From: Sclerodactyla briareus
Taxonomy: Eukaryota > Echinodermata > Holothuroidea > Dendrochirotida > Sclerodactylidae
Direction of reading: 5' to 3'
DNA: 64,000 nt
NCBI GenBank assembly: GCA_026419785.1
Contig: JAODTK010001777.1
Span: 573,501-637,500, forward strand
Shown here in pieces: positions 10,300 to 22,199 of this stretch. The translations under genes were made by a program, and so were the position numbers. Each line of letters starts with the position of its first letter. Position 1 is the stretch's first letter. Under the pieces are notes generated by a model, which saw nothing but the letters and a program-made list of their open reading frames with translations, was not told the DNA's origin and ran no database searches.

Positions 10300-12235
10300 A
10301 TTCCTTGAGAAGTCAGAGGGAATCTATGCAGTCATGACAGTTGTGTGTAGTGACGCTGGCTTGTGAACATGATAACTCGACCCCACCTGGATGGATGAAG
10401 CTCATACTTGGTATGTGTGTTCCCCATGATGAGTACATGAACCTATTGTTTTGGGTCAGGTCAGAGGTCATCTGAGGTCACTAGAGGTCAAAGTCTGAAA
10501 ACCTTGTGAACACGATAAGTCCAGAATGGTTGGTCTGATCAGGTTTCAAATTTGGTGTGTAGCTTTCTTATGGGGAGTACAGGAACCCTATTGTTTCTGG
10601 TATAGGTCGGGGGGTGAATTTTTGTGAAAAATAGAAAATTTGTGAAAAGTCAATTTATTGGCCCATTTCGGCTTGTGAACACGATAACTCGACCCCACCT
10701 GGATGATGAAGCTCATACTTGGTATGTGTGTTCCCCATGATAAGTACATGAACCCCATCGTTTTGGGGTCAGGTCAGAGGTCATCTGAGGTCACTAGAGG
10801 TCAAAGTCTGAAAACCTTGTGAACACGATAAGTCCAGAATGGTTGGTCTGATCAGGTTCAATTGCGTGTGAGCTTTCGTATGGGGAGTACAGGAACCCTA
10901 TTGTTTCTGGTATAGGTCGGGGGTGAATTTTTGTGAAAAATAGAAAATTTGTGAAAAGTCAATTTATTGGCCCATTTCGGCTTGTGAACACGATAACTCG
11001 ACCCCACCTGGATGGATGAAGCTCATACTTGGTATGTGTGTTCCCCATGATAAGTACATGAACCCCATCGTTTTGGGGTCAGGTCAGAGGTCATCTGAGG
11101 TCACCCCAGAGGTCAAAGTCTGAAAAACCTTGTGAACACGATAAGTCCAGAATGGTTGGGTTGATCAGGTTCTAATTGGTGGGTTAGATTTATTATTGGG
11201 AGTACAGGAACCCTATTGTTTCTGGTATAGGTCGGGGGTGAATTTTTGTGAAAAATAGAAAATTTGTGAAAAGTCAATTTATTGGCCCATTTCGGCTTGT
11301 GAACACGATAACTCGACCCCACCTGGATGGATGAAGCTCATACTTGGTATGTGTGTTCCCCATGATGAGTTACATGAACCCTATTGTTTTGGGTCAGGTC
11401 AGAGGTCATCTGAGGTCACTAGAGGTCAAAGTCTGAAAACCTTGTGAACACGATAAGTCAGAAAGGTTGGTCTGAACAGGTTCAATTTGGTGTGTAGCTT
11501 TATTATTGGGAGTACAGGAACCCTATTGTTTCTGGTATAGGTCGGGGGTGAATTTTTGTGAAAAATAGAAAATTGGGAAAAGTCAATATTTTACCCCATT
11601 TTGGCTTGTGAACATGATAACTCAACCCCCCCTGGATGAGTGAAGCTCATACTTGGTATGTGTGTTCCCCGTGATGAGTACATGAACCCTATTGTTTTGG
11701 GTCAGGTCAGAGGTCATCTGAGGTCACCAGAGGTTGAAAGTCTGAAAACCTTGTGAACACGATGAATCCAGATGGTCTAGTCTGATGGGGTTGAAATTTG
11801 GTGGGTAGCTTTCCTATGAGGAGTACAGGAATCCTATTGTTTTTTTTACTTGATGAAGTCGGAGGAATCTGTGCAGTCATGCCAGTGTGTGTGTATGTGT
11901 GTGACACCTGGCTTGTGAACATGATAACTCAACCCCCCCTGGATGAGTGAAGCTCATACTTGGTATGTGTGTTCCCCATGATGAGTACATGAACCCTATT
12001 GTTTTGGGTCAGGTCAGAGGTCATGATGAGTACATGAACCCTATTGTTTTGGGGTCAGGTCAGAGGTCATCTGAGGTCACCAGAGGCAAGTCTGAAATCC
12101 TTGAAATTAGTGTGTAGCTATCTTATCAAGAGTATAGGAACCCTATTGGTTGGTTGGGAAAAATGTGAATTTTGTCAGACGATATTTTCCCCATTGATGG
12201 CTAGTTCCCTTTTGTCCTGCGTCTGCTATGGGTTG
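10300..12235. repeat. Repeat family A: 307-315 bp tandem array, six units
   Basis: Units begin with ggcttgtgaacaygataact at 10358, 10670, 10979, 11294, 11603 and 11910, giving spacings of 312, 309, 315, 309 and 307 bp. Each carries acttggtatgtgtgttcccc, then a cluster of AGGTCA hexamers, cttgtgaacacgataagt and tacaggaaccctattgtttc. The inner copies are nearly identical, so the array expanded recently or is still exchanging sequence. A distinct head, cagtcatg followed by acagttgtgtgtagtgac, precedes the first and last units and may mark the ancestral element. Scattered single copies occur at 18150-18410, 39085-39190 and 60560-61110. Confidence 0.9.
10458..10490 (+). promoter_or_regulatory. AGGTCA direct-repeat cluster (nuclear-receptor-type half-sites)
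   Basis: Four perfect AGGTCA hexamers lie at 10458, 10465, 10475 and 10485. The spacings are 1, 4 and 4 bases, so the cluster contains one DR1 and two DR4 arrangements. In animals DR1 is read by RXR, HNF4 or PPAR-type and DR4 by TR or LXR-type receptors. Equivalent clusters recur in the following units of the array. Because they are embedded in a satellite, binding is only a possibility. Confidence 0.4.
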
Positions 12236-12369
12236 TAGAAAGAGCAAGAATCACTAAAGCCTTTGGGTTTTATGCAGTATACATTAGTCATATTCCCTGG
12301 TTTTATTGTCTTGCATGAACCAAAGTTCAGGACCCCTGTGACTTTCAAATAGCCACACTTTGGTGTGGT

Positions 12370-12980
12370 GCGTGTGTGGTTGTGTATGTAGTGCGGTGTG
12401 TGTATGTGTGTCTCACTTTCATGTATCAATATTTCTCCGAGAAGGTAAGACCGATATGGATGAAATTTTGTATGTAGTACACTCGTGGGTGAACAAGATT
12501 TGATTAGATTTGGGCACAAAGTCACTAACTAAGTAGGTAATTAGCCTATTTTATGTAATTTATTGTTTTGGCTTGTTAGCAGGATTACGGATGACCCGTA
12601 TGTGCTATGGTGACTTGGTTTGGCACATAAATGGAGGATATGAGGTAGATGAACTGATTAGGATTTCCAGTGTGAAAAATGCTGATTAAGTCATCTAATT
12701 TGCATAATTTCATGCAAAATTTGGTCAGATTTTCACAAACTGTTGTCAGAAGTTTTTGGGATTTTCATGACAAACTTGTGCATATGGTTTACCTTTAGTT
12801 TTCCAAATGTTTCTTATCATCATGATTCAGTTCCCAGGAACTCATGTCTGATTTGCACATGTCGTAAACTTTAAAGGGTTGCTGGAGTTTCATCAATGAA
12901 ACTTGGTGGGTATGGCTTACCTTTACTGTCCAACATTTTTTAACATAGACTATAGGTCATTGGAGGTCATTCACCAAATT
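12370..12980. repeat. Partial copy of repeat family B (left part)
   Basis: The sequence parallels 34000-34380: a GT-rich start, gatgaaattttgt, then attttatgtaatttattgtt, a block beginning gattacg, and aaatgctgatta followed by taatttgcat. The right part of the family (agcactgagg and beyond) is absent. Confidence 0.5.
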
Positions 12981-13770
12981 CAATTTCAAGACCCCCAAGG
13001 GTCCATCGACTCCCACTTTAGTACCCTTGGTCGATACACTTATTTTTCATATCATGCAACGTGACCCTATGCAACACAGCCCTTGTTGTAGAAGGGGGAT
13101 AGGCCTGGGGTTACCCACCTCGTTCTGTTTGCTGATGAACTAAGTAAACATGATTTATTTCAACACCGATCACTTCATGATACATTTGGCACACAAAATC
13201 ATGTGTTATTAAAGGCTGTCGTGGATCAATCTTTTAGGTAAGCAATGCCGATAACCGTGAACTTTAGTTTACTCTTGTCAAAGGCTCTAGATATTTCAGA
13301 TCTATCACTATAGCCACACACTGATATAATATTTTCTTTCGATTACCACAAAGGTTATGATTGCCCTGTCAAATACAAAATTACTGTCACCTGGACAGTA
13401 AACCACCCTTTTCCTCCTTTCTTCGAATGAGGTCAAACATGATTTGATGCTACTGAACGTAAATTTTTGACATATTACAAGTGATGTTTTCATAGTTTCC
13501 GGGAGGCGATTTTTTTTTTTTTTTCGAATTCAATACGTGGGTTTTTTTGAAACAGTGAAGACGTTCCAAACTTTGCTGCAAGTCAACTTGCGAGAAAAGT
13601 ACATAAATAATGTCACACATTGCAACTACCTGTCCAGCATTATCGGTTTCACCCTGTCAGAAACCAACATGGAAATCTGGAAACAATACACTCCGATATT
13701 AACATCTTGACACCTTTGATGCCCCTCCTGAACTAAATATGAGTCTGTTGTATTTCCGTCATATTCGCAG
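12981..13770. other. Intronic sequence before the CUB exon
   Basis: AT-rich sequence with a poly-T run near 13510. No gene, SINE or matched repeat was recognised. The last 25 bases form the acceptor of the CUB exon. Confidence 0.4.
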
Positions 13771-14140
13771 CTCTGACCATGCTCAGTCCATGTCCCATCC
13801 TTTTCCGAGCCAACATTCGAGGTGGCCAGCCCTGGGTTTCCTCCCCAAATGTACCCCGACATAACGCCCACTGTCTGCCGTACTATGGAACTTCAAGTCA
13901 ACCGTCCTGCACGCCCCTGTTGGCTCGATTCATGAGAACCAACACGAATGTGATTACGATCGGTGGAGGTCGGAGTGGCGACGTCATAGAGGACAGGTCG
14001 ACAACTGTTGGCCTCTCTGTCCTGGCCGGAGACCCTTTGCCCCATCGGGTACAGGGGGCCACGTGGGTCAGTTTTTGACAGTGGGACCTCTGTCGCAGAC
14101 CCGTGCTCCGTTTTGATTGTTCATGACACGCCACCCACAG
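13771..14140 (+). CDS. CUB domain exon (frame-broken)
   Basis: A 370-nt GC-richer exon between acceptor ttccgtcatattcgcag and a near-perfect donor (cacag/gtaagtct), ending in phase 1. Read across three frames it gives the order of a CUB domain. FEVASPGFPPQMYPD matches the first strand motif SPGFPxxYP. Then come NAHC, RTNTNVITIGGGRSGDVIED, VGLSVLAGDPLPHRV, ATWVSF, and finally SVADPCSVLIVHDTPPT. The motif WVxF before the last strand is typical. CUB domains are roughly 110-residue beta sandwiches in extracellular and developmental proteins. At least two frame changes are needed. EGF exons on both sides on the same strand support a combined EGF/CUB protein such as sea-urchin fibropellin. Opposite-strand frames here are shadows. 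Confidence 0.7.
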
Positions 14141-14469
14141 GTAAGTCTTAGACAAGTAGATGATGTTTGTGGAAATTCTGTTTCTATCTTTTATGAAAAG
14201 CTCACTAAAAAGTATAACATAACAGAACATCAACAACTGTCCGAATTCCTCTTGTCACAACTTATTAATTTTATTGAATTCAATACAAAGATATAAATTG
14301 ATGTCGTAAAAATGTTGAATGCTCACAACTCCAAGCGACAGTAATTAATAGATTCTTTTAACGTGAGTGATTATGTGCTATGAAGCCTCATAATTCTTCA
14401 TAATTCAATTGCTTCATGTTTGAAAGTTGTATCTGTGAAACTTGAAACCAGCAGTATGAGAGATTTTTG

Positions 14470-15670
14470 TCTTGCCTGAAACACATTCCAGGAAGAGACT
14501 GAGTGGTCACTGAATTTCAAAGAATGTGAATTGGGGTCCACTGGAGGTCATTTCCTTTGTTTAATCTGCAAATTTTATTGCATTTTGAAAGGGTTGTTGG
14601 ATTTCCACAAAACTTAGTAGATGTGATTCCACCTTTGATCCAGATCAATGGTTGAGGTACAGCTGGGGTCATAGAGGTCATTGTAATTTGCCTAATTTGC
14701 AATATATGTCCATTTCCAACTTGGTAGGGTAGGGTCCGTTAACTTTTTTCTGGATCTGATGTGTTTGATGTTTCAGAATTTGAATTCCCCTCATATATAT
14801 GCTTTCTTTAGAATAAAGCACTGAGGAACGAGTGAACCATAGCTCCTGTGACAACTTTACTTACTGCTGCTACAAGCTCATGTATTTGCCTAATATGCAT
14901 AATTTATCCATAATTTCAACTTGGTAAGAGTTCAGCAAACTCGTAGGTATGGTCCGTTAACATTTTTCTGAACTGATGTTTTTGATGTTCATGAATTTAA
15001 TGAATCCCATCATATCAATAGCTCCTGTGACAAATTGTGCTGTTATAAGCCCACAAGCAAACTCTTCTACTCAACCATTTGATTAAGGTTGATTAGAACA
15101 TTCAAAAACACTGTAACTTTTTTCCCCTCTCTTCGTGGCCTGGGACTTGGGGACACATGTGGAGGTTTCCTGAAGATTATTGGGACATCCTTGATTGCAT
15201 TGCGTGGGGATAGTTTGTTGAGTTTAGGGGGAGGTGGTGGGAGGGTGTTGTTGTTGCTGCCTGGCGGGTTCTGGGGGCGGGGGGCGGGTAAGGCAGTCCT
15301 GGCTGCTTGGAAAATACAATGCAATGATAATGAAGGGAAAGATTTCAAAAGGCAAAGATGCCCAGCTGCTAAGGGGATTTAGAACATTCAAGTTGGTTTT
15401 TGGGTCAAAGCAGGAGTTGACTGAGTGATAAAACTTTAATTCATTCGGGTATTTATAGAGAGAAGAGTGGGGGGGGGGCATAAAGAACAAAGCAATTAAG
15501 AGACTTTTGTAATAAGAGTCAACTTATTGGTCAGTTTTTTCAGTGTAATATATGTGATGTTCGTTTGACATGACGATGGTCTGCATGAACTAGGTGGATG
15601 TTTATAGTGTGTAGTGTCGTGGATAGTAGAAACCACCGATCGGGCAACCAGGCAGGACAATTTTTTAGCA
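14470..15670. repeat. Interspersed repeat family B, fullest copy
   Basis: The copy starts with gcctgaa and gagactgagtggtcact, a left end shared with 33950 and 52165. It then carries three relaxed internal repeats with taatttgcat, the agcactgaggaacgagt block, agctcctgtgacaa, the G-rich block, ctggctgcttgg, aatgataatgaaggg, and a right end with ccgatcgggc and caggcaggac. It contains AGGTCA-like half-sites in its left part. A G-run lies at 15469. It ends about 100 bp before the next EGF exon's intron boundary region. No protein is encoded. Confidence 0.65.
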
Positions 15671-15820
15671 GATCACCGTCGTTACTAGTGTTGTAATTGA
15701 GCTTATCTGCTTCGCCTGTATTCCTGTGATTTTTTACATTGTAATCTCTTCACAGTAGTGTTACTCCTCTGACAGTGAATAGGCTCATTATCAGTAAAGT
15801 ATGTTCTTATCACCAGGCAG

Positions 15821-15931
15821 GGCATGTCTGTAGCAGCAATCCTTGTCTCAACGGGGGAGTCTGTATGTCTAACGGAGCTGTCTATATCTGCGTCTGTACG
15901 CAAGGATTCCAAGGAGACCGATGCGAGTCAG
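15821..15931 (+). CDS. EGF-like domain exon (intact)
   Basis: A 111-nt phase 1-1 exon. The acceptor is taken as the second of two close AGs (caccaggcag), because it gives phase 1; the first would add four bases. The product reads HVCSSNPCLNGGVCMSNG and continues to TQGFQGDRCES. All six cysteines are present with spacing C-4-C-5-C-8-C-1-C-8-C, identical to the exons at 238 and 5330. The donor is gtaaag. It follows the CUB exon in the same orientation. Confidence 0.87.
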
Positions 15932-17975
15932 GTAAAGTCACTCCTTCTGGTTTTGTCAATACTGGGTGTGAGATATGTAGGTCCATTGAGGCAATGAAGG
16001 ATATTTGCTGATCAATGATGAAATACCTTACAATCCATCCAAGGTAGTACAGGCAATAATGGAAAGTTAAGTAGCAAACATCACCAAGGAAAAAACAAAT
16101 GAGTCATCGAAGAGAATCCAAAGGAGTTGAATATCCTTTGAGCTGATGAAAATGCCATAACAAGGACTAGCGAATTGTGGTCAAATTGTAAACAGTTATC
16201 AATTGATAACAAGTGCCTTTTCAACTGATTGTTTCCCTTCACTTTGAGAATTCCAAGACATAATTTCCCCATTTCTGAGATCTGGATGACACATTTGCTT
16301 TCAAATGGCCACCAAATGAAAGATACTGTTATTTCCACTGATATCTCTTTCGCATTTTCATGCAGAAGAACATTAGACATAATTTCAAGTTGTCAAATTT
16401 TGTTCAGCATCAAATTGCACAACTGACCACAGTGATCAACTAGTAGATAACTCATCGGATTTTATTATTCCTCGGAAACGATATAAACTGTGGCATCTCG
16501 GAGATTCTGATCGAATAAATACTTACTGCGAATTCTGTGTGTTTTGGTGGTGACTCAGTTAAAAAAAATTGGAGGAATCAGGAATATAGTTACTTGTCAG
16601 TGAGCCGACTCATGATGATCATCATATACAGCCACTCATTGAAATAATCACACCTATGGACCGTCCATCTGGATTATATTACACTGCAATAATCCCTCTT
16701 GCATATATCAGTGTGTGTACAAACAATTTGCAAACAAAATGCTATAACCACATACCTTGCATGCTACAGAATATAATGCATAGGTACAAAACATAATGTT
16801 AATCTGTTTCACGGCAAGTATGCAGTTCAACTGAATGGTGGTTGTCAGGTATGAACACTGTTTTCCCACAGCCTGAAATGCGGGAAAGGAAAACATTGAG
16901 TTCTATGACAAATGTTTGCAATATTGAGCATTGATTCTGCAACCAAAAGTGACAGTCGTAACTCAGCAGTTTTTTTTTTTTTTTTTTTTCAACATTGGAT
17001 GCCAAATCTTCTTGAATCGGTTTGTTTCAGTCGGTTCACTATGTCAGTTGATATGTTGTGCCATTTACCATGGAACAAAATTGTAAAGCAATGGCAATGT
17101 CGAGTGTTTTACACCCTAGCAAACAATCAAAACATAAGAATTGTTTATTCGATGGTTTGCAGTACATTATAAATTATTGCACATTAGGGATTTTCGTGAC
17201 TCGTGGAAAACGCAAGATCCCCAACTCACAATTTTGAAGTACAACAACTTTGCAACAGAAAAGTTTTATTGCAGGGTTGCAAATAGAAAATGAAGTAGCC
17301 AGAGATGTGATAAACCGAATCAATACATAAGGAGGAATTGTTCACAGTTGATTTAGCATGTACATTATAAATATTGCACAATATTTTGTTCATTGTTGAT
17401 TATGTGCAAATAGTATGAGATCCGCAACTCAAAACTTCGTGATAAGTCATATCTTTGCAACAGAATGTTGTATGAAGATAGGGTTCGCTCCCAGAATTGA
17501 TTGTCAGTTTCAAAATTATTACATATTTCAGCTTAACAAAGTTTGATTGACGCTGCAGGTAAAACTAATCAATTACATGCTGACTAGATGATGATTGGTG
17601 TAAGAGCTTTGTTTTCATTGAGATAGGGTAAATAGGTTTCATTTACAATGGACTTAAATCATCCTTAAACTGTTGAACAACAAACTATTAGAGTAGCATT
17701 AGCACTCCACAGGACAATAATACTCCCCAGTTAAAAAACTATATTAAACTCTACACAAGAAACGGAAAGTCTTTTTTTACTTTTATGCCCACACAGCTGT
17801 TAATTGGTCTTTTATTCTTCATATTTGTGAAGTCATAGGAATATGGCACAGTGCTCAGGTATCCTCTTCAGCTGATTCATGAGCTCAATTGTAAGTGAAT
17901 GGGAGGGCTGACCTTTCATTTAATTACCCACCTTGAAATTTAGCCACTGTCAAAAAAACAGTGAAACATTCATTG
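15932..17975. other. Large AT-rich intron segment
   Basis: Contains a poly-T run of about 20 at 16970-16990 and many short frames without domain character. A segment from about 17160 to 17440 repeats a theme (tacattataaa, ttgca, acttg) suggesting a weak internal duplication, but I cannot define units. No exon recognised. Confidence 0.4.
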
Positions 17976-18097
17976 CATAAATATTATAAACTGCTAAGGC
18001 TACGAGTATATACAGTCATAAAACTATTAGTCACTCGATCAGCAGCTCTTTCTTTTCTCCATACCGTGAGAAAGTCGGAGAACTCTTTGCAGCTATG

Positions 18098-18150
18098 GAC
18101 GAGTGTGTGTGTGTGTGTGTGCACGCATGTGTGTGGGTGTGTATGTGTGT
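18098..18150. repeat. GT microsatellite
   Basis: Interrupted (GT)n tract: gtgtgtgtgtgtgtgtgtgc, then gtgtgtgggtgtgtatgtgtg. It directly abuts a diverged copy of repeat family A. Confidence 0.8.
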
Positions 18151-18410
18151 AACCTGGACAGCACCATTCCCACATGGATAGAATCTAGCTCATAAATTGG
18201 TATGTGGGTTCCCATACCTCAATCATATTGTTTTTCGGTCAGGTCGAAGGTCATTGAGGCAGCAGAGGTCAAAGTAAAAAAACCTTGTGGAGGTCCGAAC
18301 GTCCAATGACAGGGGATATTTGGTGTACAGCTTCTTAATGGGAAGTACAACCACAACCTGTCGTGTTCGGTGTGAGAAAGGGGTACTTTTCGATCGAAAG
18401 GTCAATATGA
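18150..18410. repeat. Diverged single copy of repeat family A
   Basis: Matches the 10.3-12.2 kb satellite unit in order: tcataaattggtatgtgggt, ggtcaggtcgaaggtcattg, cagaggtcaaagt, aaccttgtgg, gtacagcttcttaatgggaa and gtac. It retains two AGGTCA-type hexamers and is about 70 percent similar by eye. Confidence 0.55.
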
Positions 18411-18925
18411 TGAGGTCAATATATGAGACATTGATTTTGACAATTCTAGTATCCTACAAAAGAAAAACCTGGATTGCACTTGGCATTCCCAAGTTTACAT
18501 GGTAACTAACATGTTCAAGCCCGATGATCATCTATAGTTCCACCACTGTAGAACAAGATATATCAAAAAAAGCCCAACACCCCAAATTCGGAGATGGCCA
18601 AACATGTTAACTGATTGAATTATTTGGAGGTATGATATCAAGAGGAAAGGGGGATGCAAGGCTACCCATAGACTATAACACAGTAAAGTGCTGAAATTTT
18701 GCATCCAATAAAAGGATTGAAAAAAAAAGGTATTCACATAGGATTTGTGAGCAATTTGGTATTTTGACTTCAGAACTCATAGTTTTTGTTACAGGGTTCT
18801 CGAAAATACATGTTTTATCTAATCTGCACCCTCCCTGACGACGTCACATGGATAATTTTGGTCTTAGCTGCTTTTGCTTATCGCTGCATTCAGAAATTTA
18901 GTGTGTTATGGCTCCCATAATGTAT

Positions 18926-19190
18926 GTAGGCTTAATAGCTCAATCGGTAGAGCTCCGGCGTAAATGATCAATAGATTTGAGTTCGGAAACCCCACCAGTA
19001 AAGGCCGAGGGCTTTTCCGCAGTGCTGTTAGACAAGGTATGTCCCCTCGAATGTCTCACGCTACCCGCTTGTAAAAGTGGGTAAACCTGCGATGTAAACA
19101 CGGAAGTAGGAGGGCGCCTCGGCGTTGGCTGCCAGGGGTGTAGTAAGGGGTCGTGAGCGACGTGCACCTGGGTGTGCGGGGCAAGGTCTT
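18926..19190 (+). mobile_element. tRNA-derived SINE (second type)
   Basis: The head tagctcaatcggtagagc at 18936-18953 is an almost perfect A box of a tRNA gene and ttgagttcggaaacccc at 18978-18994 a near B box. The body contains ttccgcagtgctgttagaca and gcttgtaaaagtgggtaaac and is GC-rich. The anticodon region is not tRNA-like and the acceptor stem is missing, so a SINE is preferred over a functional tRNA gene. Its body differs from the SINEs at 3888 and 9937. The right end is uncertain; no A-tail is visible. Confidence 0.6.
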
Positions 19191-20175
19191 CATCAGTTTA
19201 CCAATGACCAGGGATTATGTCGCTAGTCGTGTGAAGAGAGCGCTGCCTTGATACAAGACTATAACTTAGTCTTAGCCTTAATCTTATTCCTTCCTCTAAG
19301 CGCACAGGGCGCCTGCAAACTTCAGGATGGACGCTTACGAGAGTGGTAACTTATACATCTGTTTTATATTGTTTGGGGTGGGATTTTTGCGGGACTAACA
19401 CAGTGTACATAACACCATTCAGAATATTTGCCCAGGTGGAACTGTTGAAGCAACAATGTCTTGCTATTTCCACAGCAGTGGCATCCCCCCCCCCCCCCCC
19501 CCCCACCTGCCCTTCCCGATAGATAACATTCACAAAAATGATCGTTCATTCAGCCGTGACATAACTAGTTTATATGCTGTGCATCTGCGCTAAGCATATA
19601 AACAGCTCAAACTTTTTGAATGGCCTATATGGTACACACACCCCCAACACTGCCTGCCGGCCACCCCCTAACCATTGCCTCAATTTGGAAATGAATACCG
19701 AGCAAGACCAGCCTGAAATTTCAATAGTGAAAGTGCTAAAATCATTGCTGAAACTATTGATTATAATTATTTAGAAGTGTTCTTGCACTACATGTACGTG
19801 TACACACCATGTTGTCATGTAGGTTGTATGGCTGTATGCAACTCACATGAAGCGAGCCGAAGTGCTGTCTATTGCTGGTAATGCAAACGAAAATATTTTC
19901 AGGCTTTTTGGCTGCGCATATTGACTTTATATTTACAAAGAGTTTGCAAAGCAAAAAAGTTGGGTTGGCTATTCCGGGAGATGGCCCTTAGCGGTAGAAT
20001 ACGGTAAATATAAATACCAAATGTCCAAGGTCAATTTTACATGACTATTGGTTTTAGAGTAGACAATTTAGCTTATTAATCTAGATCGATGGTCAAGGAT
20101 CACTGAGGCCCTTTTCAGCCTTCTTCGGTTATATTGTCATCAAAGGGATAACCAGCAGCCTGGCCTGGTGTGTCA
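19191..20175. other. Intronic sequence, nothing recognised
   Basis: Apart from a poly-C run at 19487-19504 (about 18 C) no repeat, SINE or exon was identified. Confidence 0.4.
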
Positions 20176-20179
20176 TAGG

Positions 20180-20450
20180 ACTATCCAGTCACTATTCCTA
20201 TGAATGAACCACATAGTCCTGTTCAAGGTGAATGTGAGTGATCCATGAAGGTACAGCCTGGATGAATCCAGTTCCGGCAGTACCCCAAGGAGCAAAATTC
20301 TCATGAATTGACCCACAATAAGCCTGTTCAAGGTTAATGTGAGTGTTCCATGGAGGTCAGCCTGGATGAATCCAGTCCGGCATCAAACCAAGGAGTCAGT
20401 ATTCCTATGAATGAACCATATAAGCCTGTCAGGTTACAGTTCATGAGATA
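20180..20450. repeat. Tandem repeat, about 105 bp, 2.3 copies
   Basis: Units share attcctatgaatgaaccaca, cctgttcaaggt, aatgtgagtg, agcctggatgaatccagt and accaaggag. Starts lie near 20191, 20299 and 20400. Copies differ by substitutions and short indels. Confidence 0.65.
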
Positions 20451-20632
20451 AGGGTTATTGTGTTCAAAGTCAAGGGTTAAATTCCTTTCGGTCGCTCAAA
20501 GTTGCACGTACTAGTGTCCAGAACAATATACACAACTCCCCGACACAAAAATGAAGATATCCCTCATACATATCAACGATAATATTTCAGCATAAAATGA
20601 GGTGCAGTTGACTGCGTTCGGGTGACAATAGG

Positions 20633-21016
20633 GAAGCTTAGATTCTTGACAGCGGACGGCAACAGCAACGTATTGACGCCAATGTTAACCTACTGCGAAT
20701 GCGATAACCTCACCCAACTGGAGTACTTACGTCAATCAAACGAGGGGAGTCGCCACTTTCCAGTTGTCCATACGACGTGAACGTGAACCATGTGCCTGGC
20801 ATCATCCAACAGGCTAAACAATGGAACTCGGGAATTTACAGTCAATACTCAAAGCGCATCGTACAAACGCGGAAGCTCTAAATCACGCCAACTGGCAGAT
20901 TGATACGTCGTAGAAATCTAAACGCCTTCTGCAGGATGCCCACGTGGTCATACAACGTGAAAAACATTATGCCATACATTGCCGTTGCCGTCGCCGTTGT
21001 GAAATCTAAAGCTTCT
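20633..21016. mobile_element. Inverted-repeat element, MITE-like
   Basis: The left end gaagcttagattcttgacag, then cggacggcaacagcaacg, is matched in reverse complement by the right end, where cgttgccgtcgccgttgtga is followed by aatctaaagcttc. The arms are about 38 bp with a few mismatches and enclose about 310 bp of non-coding sequence. That is the structure of a miniature inverted-repeat transposable element. A target-site duplication could not be fixed by eye. Confidence 0.55.
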
Positions 21017-21288
21017 AATGATGAAGTGGGGACAGTAAGTTGCTAAGGTCGCAATGATGGAGCTATGGGAGGTGTAGCTGTTCGGTGGTGAGCATACGCC
21101 ACTCCAACAGTGAGCAGGCATGTTGATGTTGACCGCCCGATACCCCTCAGTAGATCCTCATTAAACTAGGATATTACCATACAGTCAACCAAGCTACTCC
21201 ACATCCATGTGTCACCAAACAATGTCATGTGACTATGAGGAACAATCACATTATCCAGTATGATTAGTTGGTGTGTTTCTCTTCTCAG

Positions 21289-21420
21289 GGTTGAAGGTTG
21301 TAATATCAGGGCAATGAGTGCGTCAATGGTGGTCTCTGTACCTTGGCCAATGGTATCGTCATCTGTACCTGTCCAGCTGGGGTTTTGGGTGGTACCCCAC
21401 CTGCAATAAATTGGGGAGTA
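21289..21420 (+). CDS. EGF-like domain exon with frame breaks
   Basis: Acceptor gtttctcttctcag. The clean core reads NECVNGGLCTLANGIVIC, then TCPAGVLGGT, giving the second to fifth cysteines of an EGF module with the NGG turn and spacing C-5-C-8-C-1-C. Upstream, EGCNIR in a neighbouring frame supplies a first cysteine, and downstream a shift gives TCNK with a sixth, so two single-base breaks are implied. The donor cannot be placed with certainty and the right end is approximate. The core is very similar at nucleotide level to the exon at 9449 (caatggtggtctctgtacct). Confidence 0.6.
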
Positions 21421-22190
21421 GTAGACATGGAAGGGAGAATAAAGGATAGTCAGGTGAGGAGGGTTGGGGGTGAGGGGTTGGTGGTGGGGTCCCATCACAC
21501 ATCAAGGTTCAGGAGGGAATTGCCCCAAAGAGCAACACCAAACTGTTATGACCATTGACAACTGGCAGCTTGGCGGAGCCTCTCAGAACACTTTGCCAGT
21601 TTCATCAACAGTTTGGTGAAACACCCAGCCCCCCTTAAGGTGTCAAAGACTAGATCATTCATGACTCCTTTGCATATTCTCCCCACGGCAATGTTGCTCC
21701 AGTTGGGGCTGCTAGTGAGGCAAGATTTTGTGACTGTCAACTGTGGTTCGTTTGGTTTTCTCTGGTGAGGAGCGTATTCTATTACAGTACATCGCTGCTG
21801 AGTTTGTCCCATATCTTTCACCTATTAGCAGCTTCTAATGCTATATATAATCAGCTAGTCAAACTGTACAGTAGGGAAGCGGAGTCCTATGGGCTTTATC
21901 AGGGACTCCTAATATTGTCTCTAGTGGACCTGTAAGTACGCAGTGGACTCACACCAAACACTTTACTATCTAATCGCGCACTGCTATATATTGACCAATA
22001 AGCAGTCCAAAAATTGGTCTTGTCCCAGAATGCCACAATATGACATGTAATGGTATTGCTTTATAGGCTGGCACCCATTTTCATTTCCCTATCTCTCCAG
22101 CAAATTTTTTAGAGCTTATTAATCTCTGCTCCCACTGACCATGATGATGGACACATTAGTATTTCTGCAAACTGTACATTCCGCCAAACA
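21421..22190. other. Intronic sequence
   Basis: A 91-codon minus-strand frame at 21546-21821 shows no domain or signal and has no supporting context, so I do not call a gene. No repeat was matched. Confidence 0.35.
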
Positions 22191-22199
22191 ACCCTCAAT

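Noticed and set aside
13626-14236. Minus-strand frames across the CUB exon
   Set aside because: The plus strand gives ordered CUB motifs with proper splice sites; the minus frames are shadows of that GC-rich exon.
18936-18994. Functional tRNA gene
   Set aside because: A and B boxes are good but no acceptor stem or clean anticodon arm can be paired; a SINE head fits better.
21546-21821. 91-codon minus frame as a small gene
   Set aside because: No domain, no signal, no conserved neighbour; length is within chance for this much sequence.
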